From contig NZ_CP040018.1 of NCBI RefSeq assembly GCF_005280255.1, forward strand, positions 124,001 through 188,000: a stretch of DNA of 64,000 bases, given 5' to 3'. Under the pieces are notes generated by a model, which saw nothing but the letters and a program-made list of their open reading frames with translations, ran no database searches and was not told where the DNA came from. The stretch's first letter is position 1, and each line of letters opens with the position of its first letter. Made by a program: the position numbers and the translations under genes. This document shows positions 17,811 to 25,895 of this stretch, piece after piece. The DNA is from Arthrobacter sp. 24S4-2 (GTDB lineage: Bacteria > Actinomycetota > Actinomycetes > Actinomycetales > Micrococcaceae).

Positions 17811-18546
17811 GGAAACGTGGCTCCAGGCGCTCTTCGGCCGCCGCGGGAGCAGCGCCGTGCCCTGCCTCCCTGGTGACCCGGTACGCAGCCTTGCCACGCA
17901 CTTCGCTGACCGCCTCCACAAGGTCAGTGCCGAAATAGACCAGACCCACGCCGTCGTCCGTGCAGTGGGTTTCGCCGAGCGTGCCGTCAGCCACCAGCCG
18001 GTGGACCAGCGGGCGGCGCTGCTCCTCGGAGTCGTAATGCACGCCGTTCGCGTACGGCAGGAAGCCCAGCGCGTTCGTCACCGGACGCAGCTGCGGGCCG
18101 AACGAGTCCGTGGTGCCGCCCTGGTACCAGCAGATGGACCCCGCCGACACGCCGGCCAGGACCACGCCGCGTTCCCATACCCGCCGAAGGATTCCGTCGA
18201 GGCCATGGGCCCGCCACACGGCCAGCAGGTTCACTACCGATCCGCCGTTGACCCACACCACGTCCTGCTCCATGAGGTGCGCTTCCGGATCCTCGATGCT
18301 GGGCATGGTGAACAGGTTCAGGTGGCTGAAATCGAAGCCTGCGGTCCTCGCGGCCTGGTCCATTTCCGCGTTGAACCATCGCTGGTCTCCCGCCGCCGTG
18401 CCGATGTGGGTGACGCGCGGGGTGCGTCCCGTAACGCCGGAAAGTTCGACGGCGTGGTGCAGCAGGGCATCAAACTCCAGCCGTGAACGCCGGCCGGCTT
18501 TGTAGCCGCCGGACGTTGCCAGAATGGTGGGCTGTTGGGCTGCCAT
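17803..18546 (-). CDS. peptidase E-like protein (S51 family, cyanophycinase/PepE fold)
   Basis: This is a 247-aa cytoplasmic peptidase. The nucleophile elbow GVSAGSICW carries the catalytic Ser134. The preceding VWVNGGSVVNLLAVW and the N-terminal ILATSGGYKAGR match the PepE/S51 fold, which cleaves Asp-X dipeptides or related substrates. The ATG at 18546 has an AAGGAGAG site. The gene overlaps the downstream amidase, so peptide and amide bond hydrolysis may act on a common product. It is divergent from the rhodanese gene. Confidence 0.8.
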   Translation of the reverse strand: MAAQQPTILATSGGYKAGRRSRLEFDALLHHAVELSGVTGRTPRVTHIGTAAGDQRWFNAEMDQAARTAGFDFSHLNLFTMPSIEDPEAHLMEQDVVWVNGGSVVNLLAVWRAHGLDGILRRVWERGVVLAGVSAGSICWYQGGTTDSFGPQLRPVTNALGFLPYANGVHYDSEEQRRPLVHRLVADGTLGETHCTDDGVGLVYFGTDLVEAVSEVRGKAAYRVTREAGHGAAPAAAEERLEPRFLG

Positions 18547-18658
18547 CGAAGACTCTCCTTTGCGATCCCCTTGAAGCGTAACGTGCCACCTGAATCGCGG
18601 CGCCGTCTCCGGCGGGGATACGCTGGAGACAGACCTTCATTCCCTGGAGAGGACTAGT

Positions 18659-18985
18659 ATGGGCGAGTTCGAAACCGTGACCGTGACCGACATTCCCGGC
18701 GACGCCAGGATCCTCGACGTGCGGGAGGACTACGAATGGTCAGCCGGGCACGCCGAACGTGCACTCCACATTCCGCTGGACCAGCTGCCGGCCCGGCTCG
18801 GTGAGCTGGACCCGGACGAGGACCTGTACGTCATCTGCCGGACGGGCGGACGTTCCTTCCGCGCGGCCAAGTGGCTGGTGGGCCAGGGCTACTCCGCATT
18901 CAACGTGGGCGGCGGAATGGACCAGTGGCTCGAGTCAGGCCTGCCGCTCGTCTCGGACAACGGCCTCAAGCCGGTCATCCTCTAA
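18659..18985 (+). CDS. single-domain rhodanese-like protein
   Basis: This is a 108-aa cytoplasmic sulfurtransferase domain. The CH2A-like ILDVREDYEWSAGH and the active-site loop VICRTGGRS with Cys60 are present, followed by GGMDQWLESGLPL. The six-residue loop size fits sulfur- rather than phosphate-handling members. An AGAGGACT site precedes the ATG. The next gene (pheA) starts 90 bp downstream on the same strand. A functional link is not evident. Confidence 0.85.
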   Translation: MGEFETVTVTDIPGDARILDVREDYEWSAGHAERALHIPLDQLPARLGELDPDEDLYVICRTGGRSFRAAKWLVGQGYSAFNVGGGMDQWLESGLPLVSDNGLKPVIL

Positions 18986-19075
18986 CCTTTGCGGCCGGTG
19001 CCGTCCTTCGGTGCCCGACAGCCCGCTGCGCCTGCCGCCCGCCGGGCGCCCCTGAAATAAAGACAAGGACCGTCC

Positions 19076-20059
19076 ATGCCCGCTTCGCCCGTCACCTACA
19101 CCTTCCTCGGCCCGGAGGGCACGTTCACTGAGGCTGCGCTGATGCAGGTGCCGGGCGCCGTAGAAGCCATCCGCATCCCTTCCTCCAACGTGAACACAGC
19201 CCTGGACAAGGTCCGCAACGGCTCTGCCGACGCCGCCATGGTGCCGATCGAGAATTCCGTGGAGGGCGGCGTGACCGCCACGTTGGACGCCATCGCCTCC
19301 GGCCAGGAGCTGAGGATCGTCCGGGAGGCGCTGGTGCCTATCAGCTTCGTGCTTGTTGCCCGCCCTGGCGTGGAGATCGCGGATATCCACAAGATCTCGA
19401 CGCACGGCCACGCCTGGGCCCAGTGCAGGCTCTGGGTCGAAGCCAATATGCCTGATGTGGAATACATCCCGGCCTCCTCCACCGCGGCGGGAGCCATGGG
19501 CCTGCTGGAAGAGGATGGCGTCCACTACGACGCCGCGATCTGCGCGCCGATCGTGGCCACAGAGCAGCCCGCGCTGCGCGTGCTGGCCGAGAACATCGGC
19601 GACAACCCGGGGGCGGTTACCCGCTTTGTCCTCGTCAGCCGGCCGGGAGCGCTGCCGCACCGCACCGGCGCGGACAAGACCACGGTGGTGGTTCCGCTGC
19701 CCGAGGACCGTCCGGGTGCGCTGATGGAAATCCTGGACCAGTTCGCTACCCGCGGCGTGAACCTGAGCCGCATCGAATCACGGCCCACGGGGCAGTACCT
19801 TGGGCACTACTTCTTCAGCATCGACGCTGACGGTCATGTGGAGGATGCCCGCGTGGCCGATGCCCTGGCGGGGCTGCACCGGATCAGCCCGGCCACGCGC
19901 TTCCTGGGGTCCTACCCGCGTGCCGACGCCCAGAGGCCCCAGGTGGAACCGCACACCTCGGACCACGCATTCCAGGCGGCACATGAATGGGTGGCAGGCA
20001 TACTGCAGGGGGCATCAGTCGAGCCCGTGCATGCCCCGCAGGGTTCGCCCACAGCTTAG
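19076..20059 (+). CDS. pheA: prephenate dehydratase
   Basis: This 327-aa enzyme converts prephenate to phenylpyruvate in phenylalanine synthesis. The catalytic domain covers about 1-200: TFLGPEGTFTEAAL at the start, VPIENSVEGGV, and the essential TRF motif in GAVTRFVLVSR. An ACT regulatory domain at about 200-280 binds phenylalanine (RPGALMEILDQFATRGVNL and the conserved IESRPTGQYLGHYFF). The C-terminal 40 residues are a variable tail. This monofunctional form without chorismate mutase is usual in actinobacteria. The ATG follows AAGGAC at 7 nt. Confidence 0.95.
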   Translation: MPASPVTYTFLGPEGTFTEAALMQVPGAVEAIRIPSSNVNTALDKVRNGSADAAMVPIENSVEGGVTATLDAIASGQELRIVREALVPISFVLVARPGVEIADIHKISTHGHAWAQCRLWVEANMPDVEYIPASSTAAGAMGLLEEDGVHYDAAICAPIVATEQPALRVLAENIGDNPGAVTRFVLVSRPGALPHRTGADKTTVVVPLPEDRPGALMEILDQFATRGVNLSRIESRPTGQYLGHYFFSIDADGHVEDARVADALAGLHRISPATRFLGSYPRADAQRPQVEPHTSDHAFQAAHEWVAGILQGASVEPVHAPQGSPTA

Positions 20060-20151
20060 GCAAATGCCCTTCCGGGTACTTCCCCGCCTGCACCGCAGTG
20101 CGTATGCTTGCCTGATCCATTGGGGAAGGCCTCTAGCGGAAGGAGCAGGTC

Positions 20152-20361
20152 ATGTCAGGAACCAGCACAGACAACGACGGCCAGGGAATGATTGTCAATC
20201 CCAAGCCGACCGCCGACAACCAGGACTGGGACGGCGACGATGCGGACAGGGCGGATCGCCTGCGCTTCGAGGAGGAGCAAGCCATGATCCGGGAGCAGTC
20301 CGAAGCCCGGGCCGCGGCGAAGGCCGCCGCCGAGGCGGAACAGAAGAAGGCCAGCGCCTGA
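20152..20361 (+). CDS. small hydrophilic protein with C-terminal helix, unknown
   Basis: This is a 69-aa charged protein. It has a polar, flexible N-terminal half (TSTDNDGQGMIVNPKPT) and a predicted continuous helix of Glu/Ala/Arg/Lys in the second half (RLRFEEEQAMIREQSEARAA). No family is recognised. The ATG is preceded by AAGGAGCAGG, and a strong hairpin follows, so the gene is probably expressed by itself downstream of pheA (93-bp gap). No signal peptide or membrane segment is present. Confidence 0.6.
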   Translation: MSGTSTDNDGQGMIVNPKPTADNQDWDGDDADRADRLRFEEEQAMIREQSEARAAAKAAAEAEQKKASA

Positions 20362-20369
20362 GCGTCGGT

Positions 20370-20396
20370 CCTCCGGGGAGCCGTGCTTCCCGGAGG
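20370..20396. terminator. stem-loop between convergent small-protein and lipid kinase genes
   Basis: CCTCCGGGGAGC pairs with GCTTCCCGGAGG (one G-U pair) around a 3-nt loop. It lies between the convergent stop codons at 20361 and 20398 and can act on both strands. There is no T-run. Confidence 0.6.
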
Positions 20397-20397
20397 C

Positions 20398-21492
20398 CTA
20401 CTTCGGGGCGGTACTTTCCCCTGCTGCCGCTTCGCTGCCCATGCTTTCGGCGACCCGGACCAACAGCGATCCCGGCTCAATCTGGACGGTGACGTCGGTC
20501 GCCTCCCCGGAGGGGTCGCCGTCGATCTGCGTGGCCACCGGCTCAGCACACCTGATGACAATCTTGCCTGACCGGTAATAGCTCATCACCGGCAGGTTCC
20601 GCTTGTGCTTGAACATGATCTTGGCGTACATGGCTATCCACCCGATTGCACTGCGAGGGCTCATCACCACAACGTCCAGCATCCCGTCGTCGATCATTGC
20701 CTGCGGGATGAAGTCGATGCCGCCCGGGATGAGGCCGCAGTTGGCGAACAAAACGCTGCGGATCTTCCGTGACTGTTCCGGCTGGTCATCCAGGGCGATC
20801 GACACTTTTTTGCGCCGGCCGGGAAGGTGCCGCACTCCGGCCTCGGTGTAGGCCAGCCAGCCCACGGCCTTCTTCAGCCCGTCGTTGGTGTCGCCCACTA
20901 CTTCTGCGTCCATACCCATGCCCGCAATCACCAGGAAGACGTGCTCTGAAGAGTGGCCCGTCCGCGAGTTCCGGATGCCCATGCGCGCGGTGTCGATGTG
21001 GCGCTGGTGCCCGAACAGGGCCGTCTGGATGCTGCCGTGGAGGTCGTAGACGTCGAGGTGAAGGTTCCTGGCCAGCAGGTTTCCAGTGCCCAGCGGGATC
21101 AGGCCCATGGCCACGTCCGTATGGGCCAGCTTCTCGGCCACCACGCGTACCGTCCCGTCACCGCCGCCCACCAGGACAACGTCGGCCCCGCTCTTGAGCG
21201 CTGCCTCGGCCTGGGAGAATCCGGGATCCGCGGCGGTGGTTTCGAAGAAGACGGGAGCTTCCCACCCCGCGGACAGGCAGGCGCGCCTGATCAGGGCGCG
21301 GGCTTCGGCGGACTTTGCCTTGACCGGGTTCATCACCACGGCCACCTTCTGCCGGGACATGCCCGGGTGGTACGTATCCTCCTGGACGGCGCTGCGTGTA
21401 TGGAGTGCCTTGAGGCTCCGCACGCCCCACCAGCTGGAGACCGCGAAAGCCAAGGCCGCAGCGATGATGAGGTATAGCAGCCAGTCGTTCAT
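20398..21492 (-). CDS. diacylglycerol kinase-family lipid kinase
   Basis: This is a 364-aa protein of the DagK/YegS/sphingosine kinase family. It starts with one N-terminal transmembrane helix (LLYLIIAAALAFAVSSWW), then the kinase domain begins with VAVVMNPVKAKS. The nucleotide motif VGGGDGTVRVVAE spans residues 108-120, followed by IPLGTGNLLARNL and the C-terminal domain with GGIDFIPQAMIDDGMLDVVV and IDGDPSG. It likely phosphorylates a membrane lipid such as diacylglycerol, with the active site on the cytoplasmic face. It is divergent from serS. Confidence 0.85.
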   Translation of the reverse strand: MNDWLLYLIIAAALAFAVSSWWGVRSLKALHTRSAVQEDTYHPGMSRQKVAVVMNPVKAKSAEARALIRRACLSAGWEAPVFFETTAADPGFSQAEAALKSGADVVLVGGGDGTVRVVAEKLAHTDVAMGLIPLGTGNLLARNLHLDVYDLHGSIQTALFGHQRHIDTARMGIRNSRTGHSSEHVFLVIAGMGMDAEVVGDTNDGLKKAVGWLAYTEAGVRHLPGRRKKVSIALDDQPEQSRKIRSVLFANCGLIPGGIDFIPQAMIDDGMLDVVVMSPRSAIGWIAMYAKIMFKHKRNLPVMSYYRSGKIVIRCAEPVATQIDGDPSGEATDVTVQIEPGSLLVRVAESMGSEAAAGESTAPK

Positions 21493-21555
21493 GGTGCTCC
21501 AACACTATCCCGCGCGGGCACCCGCCCGGCCCACCATGTAATGGCGGGCCGATTC

Positions 21556-21561
21556 GATACT
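21556..21561 (+). promoter_or_regulatory. -10 box of a leaderless serS transcript
   Basis: GATACT lies 8 nt before the GTG start of serS, and no Shine-Dalgarno sequence is present in between. This geometry fits transcription starting at or next to the start codon. Confidence 0.5.
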
Positions 21562-21569
21562 CTTGTCTG

Positions 21570-22850
21570 GTGATCGACGTAAAAGACCTCAGCGAAAATC
21601 CGGACAAGTTCCGTGCAAGCCAGCGCGCCCGCGGCGCCGACGAGTCAGTGGTGGACGCGATCATCTCGGCGGACGCGGCCAGGCGGGCGGCCCTGATCCG
21701 CTTCGAAAACCTGCGCGCCGAACAGAATGTCTTCGGCAAAAAGGTGGCACAGGCCAAGGGCGAGGAAAAGCAGGCCCTGCTGGCAGAGGTCAAGGTTCTC
21801 GCGGCATCAGTCAAGGCAGCCTCCGCCGAGGCCGACGTTGCCCAGGCCCAGCAGGAGGAACTGCTCCGCGCCATCCCGAACCTGATCGTGGACGGCGTGC
21901 CGGAAGGCGGCGAGGACGACTTCATTGTGGTCAAAACCGTCGGCGAACCGCGGGAGTTCCCCGATTTCGAGCCGAAGGACCACCTGGAGATCGGCGAGCT
22001 GATCGGTGCCATTGACATGGAGCGCGGCGCCAAGGTGTCCGGTTCACGCTTCTACTTCCTCCGCGGCGTGGGGGCCCGGCTGGAAATGGCGCTCCTGCAG
22101 ATGGCCATGGAGCAGGCCATCGACGCCGGCTTCGTCCCGATGATCACCCCTACGCTGGTGCGCCCGGAAACGATGCAGGGTACAGGCTTCGACGTGAAGC
22201 ACGACGCCGAGATCTACCGCCTCGCCGAAGACGACCTTTACCTGGTGGGCACCTCCGAAGTGGCCCTCGCCGGGTACCACGCAGACGAGATCCTGGACCT
22301 CTCCGCCGGCCCCATCCGCTACGCCGGCCAGAGCTCCTGCTACCGCCGCGAGGCAGGTTCGCACGGCAAGGACACCCGCGGGATCATCCGGGTCCACCAG
22401 TTCAACAAGGTGGAAATGTTCATTTACACCACGGTGGAAGAGGCTGCCGCCGAACACGAGCGGTTGCTGGCCTGGGAAGAGGAGATGCTGGCCAAGTGTG
22501 AGCTCCCGTACCGGGTGATCGATACGGCTGCCGGCGACCTCGGCAACTCGGCCGCCCGCAAGTTCGACTGTGAAGCCTGGGTGCCCACGCAGGGCGCGTA
22601 CCGCGAACTGACGTCCACCTCGAACTGCACCACCTTCCAGGCGCGCCGCCTGAACATCCGTGAGCGCGTCCTGAACGAGGATGGCGCGCCCAAGGGTACC
22701 CGCGCCGTCGCCACCCTGAACGGCACGCTGGCCACCACCCGGTGGATCGTGGCCATCCTTGAGCACCACCAGAACGAGGACGGCTCGGTGAACGTCCCCC
22801 GGGCGCTGCAGAAGTACCTCGGCGGCCTGGAAGTACTGCCGGTCCTCTAG
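21570..22850 (+). CDS. serS: seryl-tRNA synthetase
   Basis: This 426-aa class II aminoacyl-tRNA synthetase charges tRNA-Ser. Residues 1-100 form the tRNA-binding coiled-coil arm (VIDVKDLSENPDKF, then the long Ala/Glu/Lys-rich helices). The catalytic core has motif 2 in SSCYRREAGSHGKDTRGIIR, motif 1-like PTLVRPETMQGTGF, and motif 3 near the end with GTRAVATLNGTLATTRW. Its length is standard. The GTG start appears leaderless. It is followed by a nested inverted repeat rather than a T-run terminator. Confidence 0.96.
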   Translation: MIDVKDLSENPDKFRASQRARGADESVVDAIISADAARRAALIRFENLRAEQNVFGKKVAQAKGEEKQALLAEVKVLAASVKAASAEADVAQAQQEELLRAIPNLIVDGVPEGGEDDFIVVKTVGEPREFPDFEPKDHLEIGELIGAIDMERGAKVSGSRFYFLRGVGARLEMALLQMAMEQAIDAGFVPMITPTLVRPETMQGTGFDVKHDAEIYRLAEDDLYLVGTSEVALAGYHADEILDLSAGPIRYAGQSSCYRREAGSHGKDTRGIIRVHQFNKVEMFIYTTVEEAAAEHERLLAWEEEMLAKCELPYRVIDTAAGDLGNSAARKFDCEAWVPTQGAYRELTSTSNCTTFQARRLNIRERVLNEDGAPKGTRAVATLNGTLATTRWIVAILEHHQNEDGSVNVPRALQKYLGGLEVLPVL

Positions 22851-22865
22851 CATTCAGTTTTCCTA

Positions 22866-22914
22866 GGCTTGTCCGCGGTTGCTGCCCTTCACAGGGCATA
22901 TACGCGGACAAGCC
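22866..22914. repeat. nested inverted repeat downstream of serS
   Basis: A perfect 12-bp outer stem (GGCTTGTCCGCG at 22866-22877, CGCGGACAAGCC at 22903-22914) encloses a second hairpin, GCCCT (22884-22888) with AGGGC (22893-22897). It starts 15 bp after the serS stop. It may terminate serS, stabilise its 3' end, or be a palindromic repeat element. Confidence 0.6.
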
Positions 22915-23021
22915 ACGGATTCTGTGGGCTGCACAGCTTAACTGTTCCTCCACACGCAGCCCTGTCCACATGACGCGCCAGGCCCGGCGACATCCGCGGC
23001 CCGGCGCTTCATCCTGTTGAT

Positions 23022-24042
23022 ATGGAAATCCCGCCTGGACTAATCGACTCCGCCGCCGTTCTGCGAACGCGGGCCGGCACCGATCTTACCCATCGCGAGT
23101 TCCGGGCGGGAAAGCTCGTGCGGATCCGCCGCGGGTTCTACGTGGGCACAACTGAATGGATCCGCGCTCATCGTTCGCACCGCTTCGCATGGAGGACGGC
23201 GGCGGTTGCCAGATCGGTGAAAGGCGCCGTGCTGTGCGGCGAGACTGCCGCCCTGGCTAGACGGTTTGCCTACGCTCAAGACGTCTGCATGCGTTGAGCT
23301 CGCAACAACCCTGCCCGGACGCAGCGGGAGAAGGAGTTCGGCGCTTCTGGTATTGGGAGAAGACCGCACCGCCAAGGAAGTTCGGGACATTCGTTCATAC
23401 CCTCTTCGATATTGCCTCAAGGCAGCAGTGGAGCCCGTGCAGCACGGCGAGTTTCGGTGCACGGGGCTGATGCAGACCGCGGTGGACGTGATGGTGTCCG
23501 GAAGGCTGAGCAATGAATTAGTGGTTGCTGATGGCGTGGCGCGAAGGCTTCACAGTGACGGTGTGCTGGCCGCTGACTCCAGCCTCCTCAGCGTGCCCGG
23601 AATTGGAATTGCAGACCGCATCGCCGCCCACCCGTTTGGAGCTGCGCGGCGCCGCGCGGAACTGGCGGCTGCCCTCGCCAGCCCCTTAGCTGAGTCCGTT
23701 GGCGAGTCCTACAGCCGTGCCGCCTTTGAGTATCTTGGCTTCGAGCAACCCGTGCTTCAGCACGTCTTCAGCGATGACGATGGATTCATCGGGAGGAGCG
23801 ACTGCTGGTGGCCAGGGCAGGGTGTTGTGGGGGAGTTCGACGGGAATGCGAAGTACGTGGACGCAGCGCTCCGCGTCGGTATCACGGCGGAGGAAGCCGT
23901 GTACCTCGAGAAACTTCGCGAAGACCGGATCCGTTGCCTGGGTTATGGCTTCGTGCGCTGGAGCTGGGCGGATGTGGATAACCCAGACCGCCTGCGGGGC
24001 AAGCTCCTGGCCGCAGGGCTTCGCCCACGGAACCCGCACTAG
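23022..24042 (+). pseudogene. AbiEi-like/endonuclease-fold protein gene broken by a frameshift
   Basis: Two adjacent frames join into one protein of about 340 aa. The first (23022-23297) encodes a winged-helix-like N-terminus (LTHREFRAGKLVRIRRGFYV) resembling AbiEi antitoxin-type domains. The second is open through about 23254-24042 and reads WLDGLPTLKTSACVELATTLPGRSG, with only a weak TTG start at 23266. Its C-terminus (GRSDCWWPGQGVVGEFDGNAKY and VRWSWADV) fits the PD-(D/E)XK fold of DUF559/Vsr-like proteins. The frames meet near 23250-23256 and need a +1 shift. Either the gene is decaying or the assembly has an indel. It sits between serS and a HAD gene as an accessory insertion. Confidence 0.65.
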
Positions 24043-24144
24043 TCGGCGCCTCCGAAGGCTCAAGGGCCGGAACTGCGAACAAGCCTCGGAACCCGGGCTG
24101 CGAGGCGGGGATTTGAGGCCGCGCGGGCTGCGGCATTAAGTGGG

Positions 24145-24185
24145 GGTAAACATTCACAGTGTGGACAACGCTGTGAGTGTTTACC
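24145..24185. promoter_or_regulatory. 15-bp inverted repeat with a DnaA-box-like loop
   Basis: GGTAAACATTCACAG (24145-24159) and CTGTGAGTGTTTACC (24171-24185) pair at 14 of 15 positions, plus one G-T. The loop contains TGTGGACAA (24160-24168), which reads TTGTCCACA on the minus strand, identical to the common actinobacterial DnaA box. It lies 66 bp upstream of the HAD gene. Its role is unknown. Confidence 0.5.
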
Positions 24186-24251
24186 GCGAGTTCACAGCGG
24201 GCTGTGGCCTGCGTCCTAGCGGGTGCCCGGGGTGTCTGCTGTACTAGTTGA

Positions 24252-25111
24252 ATGACAACACTGACTGAAACCTCAGTCGCTGGCAACGATGACCAGCGAA
24301 ACAACGGCAAGAACAACTCAACCCGGAAGCTCATGGTGGCACTGGATGTCGACGGCACCCTGGTCAACCACGACGGCCACATGTCGGCCCCGTCCGCGAG
24401 GCCGCCCAGGCGGTGGTAGCCGCGGGCCACGAAGTCCTGATCGCCACCGGCCGTTCCCTGAACGCCACCCTGCCCATCATCGAGCAGATCGGGATCGAGA
24501 CGGGCTACGCAGTGTGCTGCAACGGCGGCGTGACACTCAGGCTCGATCCGGCACACCCCGAGGGCTACGAGGTGATCCGCAAGGCCACGTTCGACCCGGG
24601 TCCCGCGCTCCGGGCCCTCCGCAAGCGGCTTCCGATGGCCAAGTACGCGCTGGAGGACGAGGACGGCAACTTCCTGTCCACCGAGCGCTTCCAGGACGCC
24701 AGCTTCGGTGTGGAGGCAATCGGCGTGGACTTCCAGACCATGCTCGACGCCACCGCAGTGCGCGTGGTGGTGTTCAGCTCGGAGAACACCTCCGAGGACT
24801 TCAACGAGGCCATCAAGCACATCGGCCTGGCGGGCGTGACCTACTCCGTGGGCTGGACCGCCTGGCTGGACATCGCAGCCGAAGGGGTCACCAAGGCCAG
24901 CGCCCTGGAACACCTCCGCGGGCACCTGAGCATCGAGTCGCATCTCACGGTGGCGATCGGCGACGGCCGCAATGACATTGAGATGCTCACGTGGGCTGGC
25001 CGGGGCGTTGCCATGGGCCAGGCTCCGGACGAAGTGATCGCCGCGGCGGACGAGGTCACCATGTCCGTCCACGACGACGGCGCCGCGCACGTTCTCCGCA
25101 GCCTCCTCTAG
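24252..25111 (+). pseudogene. HAD-superfamily (Cof-type) phosphatase gene with a frameshift
   Basis: The ATG at 24252 opens a frame carrying the HAD motif I, MVALDVDGTLVNHDGHMS, which then hits a stop at 24416. The rest of the enzyme continues in another frame from about 24389 (PVREAAQAVVAAGHEVLIATGRS) to 25111, with the motif III/IV region AIGDGRNDIEMLTWAGRGVAMG. One missing base, most simply a C in the GCCCCG run at 24387-24392, restores a continuous protein of about 286 aa. Cof-type HAD proteins dephosphorylate sugar phosphates or cofactors. The domain is otherwise intact, so a sequencing or assembly indel is a real alternative to gene loss. Confidence 0.75.
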
Positions 25112-25180
25112 CGCGGGGCTGCTTCGGGTTCGGCCGTGCAGAGCGGAGCCGGCGTCCTGGCGGAAGCGGGGCCAGCGGAC

Positions 25181-25780
25181 CTAGCGGACTTCGAGGATCA
25201 GCTGGAGCAGCCGGGCAGCGGCCGGGCGGGCCGCATGTTCCTCGTTCCACTGTGCCCTGGCAACGGCCTTGCTGACCGCCTGCGTGGTGATGCCAAGCTC
25301 CTGGGCCACAGCTTTCTGCTGGCCGCGTACTCCGGGCGTCAGCAGGTCCAGGACGCGCCACTCGGCGGCGCTGCGGTCATGCACGATGTGGCCGAGAAGC
25401 TTCAGTACGGCCTCGGATTCCGCGGCGAGATCGGCAAGCGGGCCGTCAACCGCGACCGGGATGCGTTCCTTGCCGTTCCGGAGCCGGTCCACCGCCCGGC
25501 GGGCGTAGATCAGGCCGTGCCCGGTGGCGTCCTTGATCTGGTTGGGCAGCGGCTCATTCACCGGCCCCACACCAATCCCCACAAACCAGCTCCCGCAGCG
25601 AAGGGCGATCAAGGCCGCCTCCACCGCCTGGTGCGGGCAGTCCACGATGCCCTGGACTTCGTCTTCCACGGAGCGGTCGAAATCAAGGCGCGCGGGGATG
25701 TGCCGCAGGTCCTTGAGCAACTGCGGCACCCGGTCGCCATCGCGCCGGCTGTCCGTTTGATTGATGGTCAGCGTGAACAT
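25181..25780 (-). CDS. SatD-like protein with C-terminal HTH
   Basis: This is a 199-aa protein. The N-terminus (MFTLTINQTDSRRDGDRVPQLL) and central GVGPVNEPLPNQIKDATGHG resemble SatD-family proteins. Residues about 155-180 contain a clear helix-turn-helix (QQKAVAQELGITTQAVSKAVA), so DNA binding is plausible. The family is poorly understood. The ATG at 25780 has no good ribosome-binding site, but TATTCT lies 10 nt upstream, so the transcript may be leaderless. It is convergent with the HAD gene and 115 bp downstream of the WXG100 operon on the same strand. A link to that operon is unproven. Confidence 0.5.
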   Translation of the reverse strand: MFTLTINQTDSRRDGDRVPQLLKDLRHIPARLDFDRSVEDEVQGIVDCPHQAVEAALIALRCGSWFVGIGVGPVNEPLPNQIKDATGHGLIYARRAVDRLRNGKERIPVAVDGPLADLAAESEAVLKLLGHIVHDRSAAEWRVLDLLTPGVRGQQKAVAQELGITTQAVSKAVARAQWNEEHAARPAAARLLQLILEVR

Positions 25781-25895
25781 TGTGGATCACAGAATACCCG
25801 GTGGCGGCCCCGGGTTCAGCGGCAATGTGTCAGGCGGGCATCCCCGCGCTGTTGCCGCCCACCTTGGAGGCGGCGGGCTCCTGACCATCCATCAC

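Noticed and set aside
22921..23021. Possible tRNA or replication origin near the DnaA-like boxes
   Set aside because: No cloverleaf, and only one consensus and one near-consensus box; no dnaA, dnaN or gyrase genes are present.
23882..25090. 402-aa minus-strand frame over the two frameshifted genes
   Set aside because: It was considered because the plus-strand genes are broken here, but the plus-strand frames carry recognisable domains on both sides of each break.
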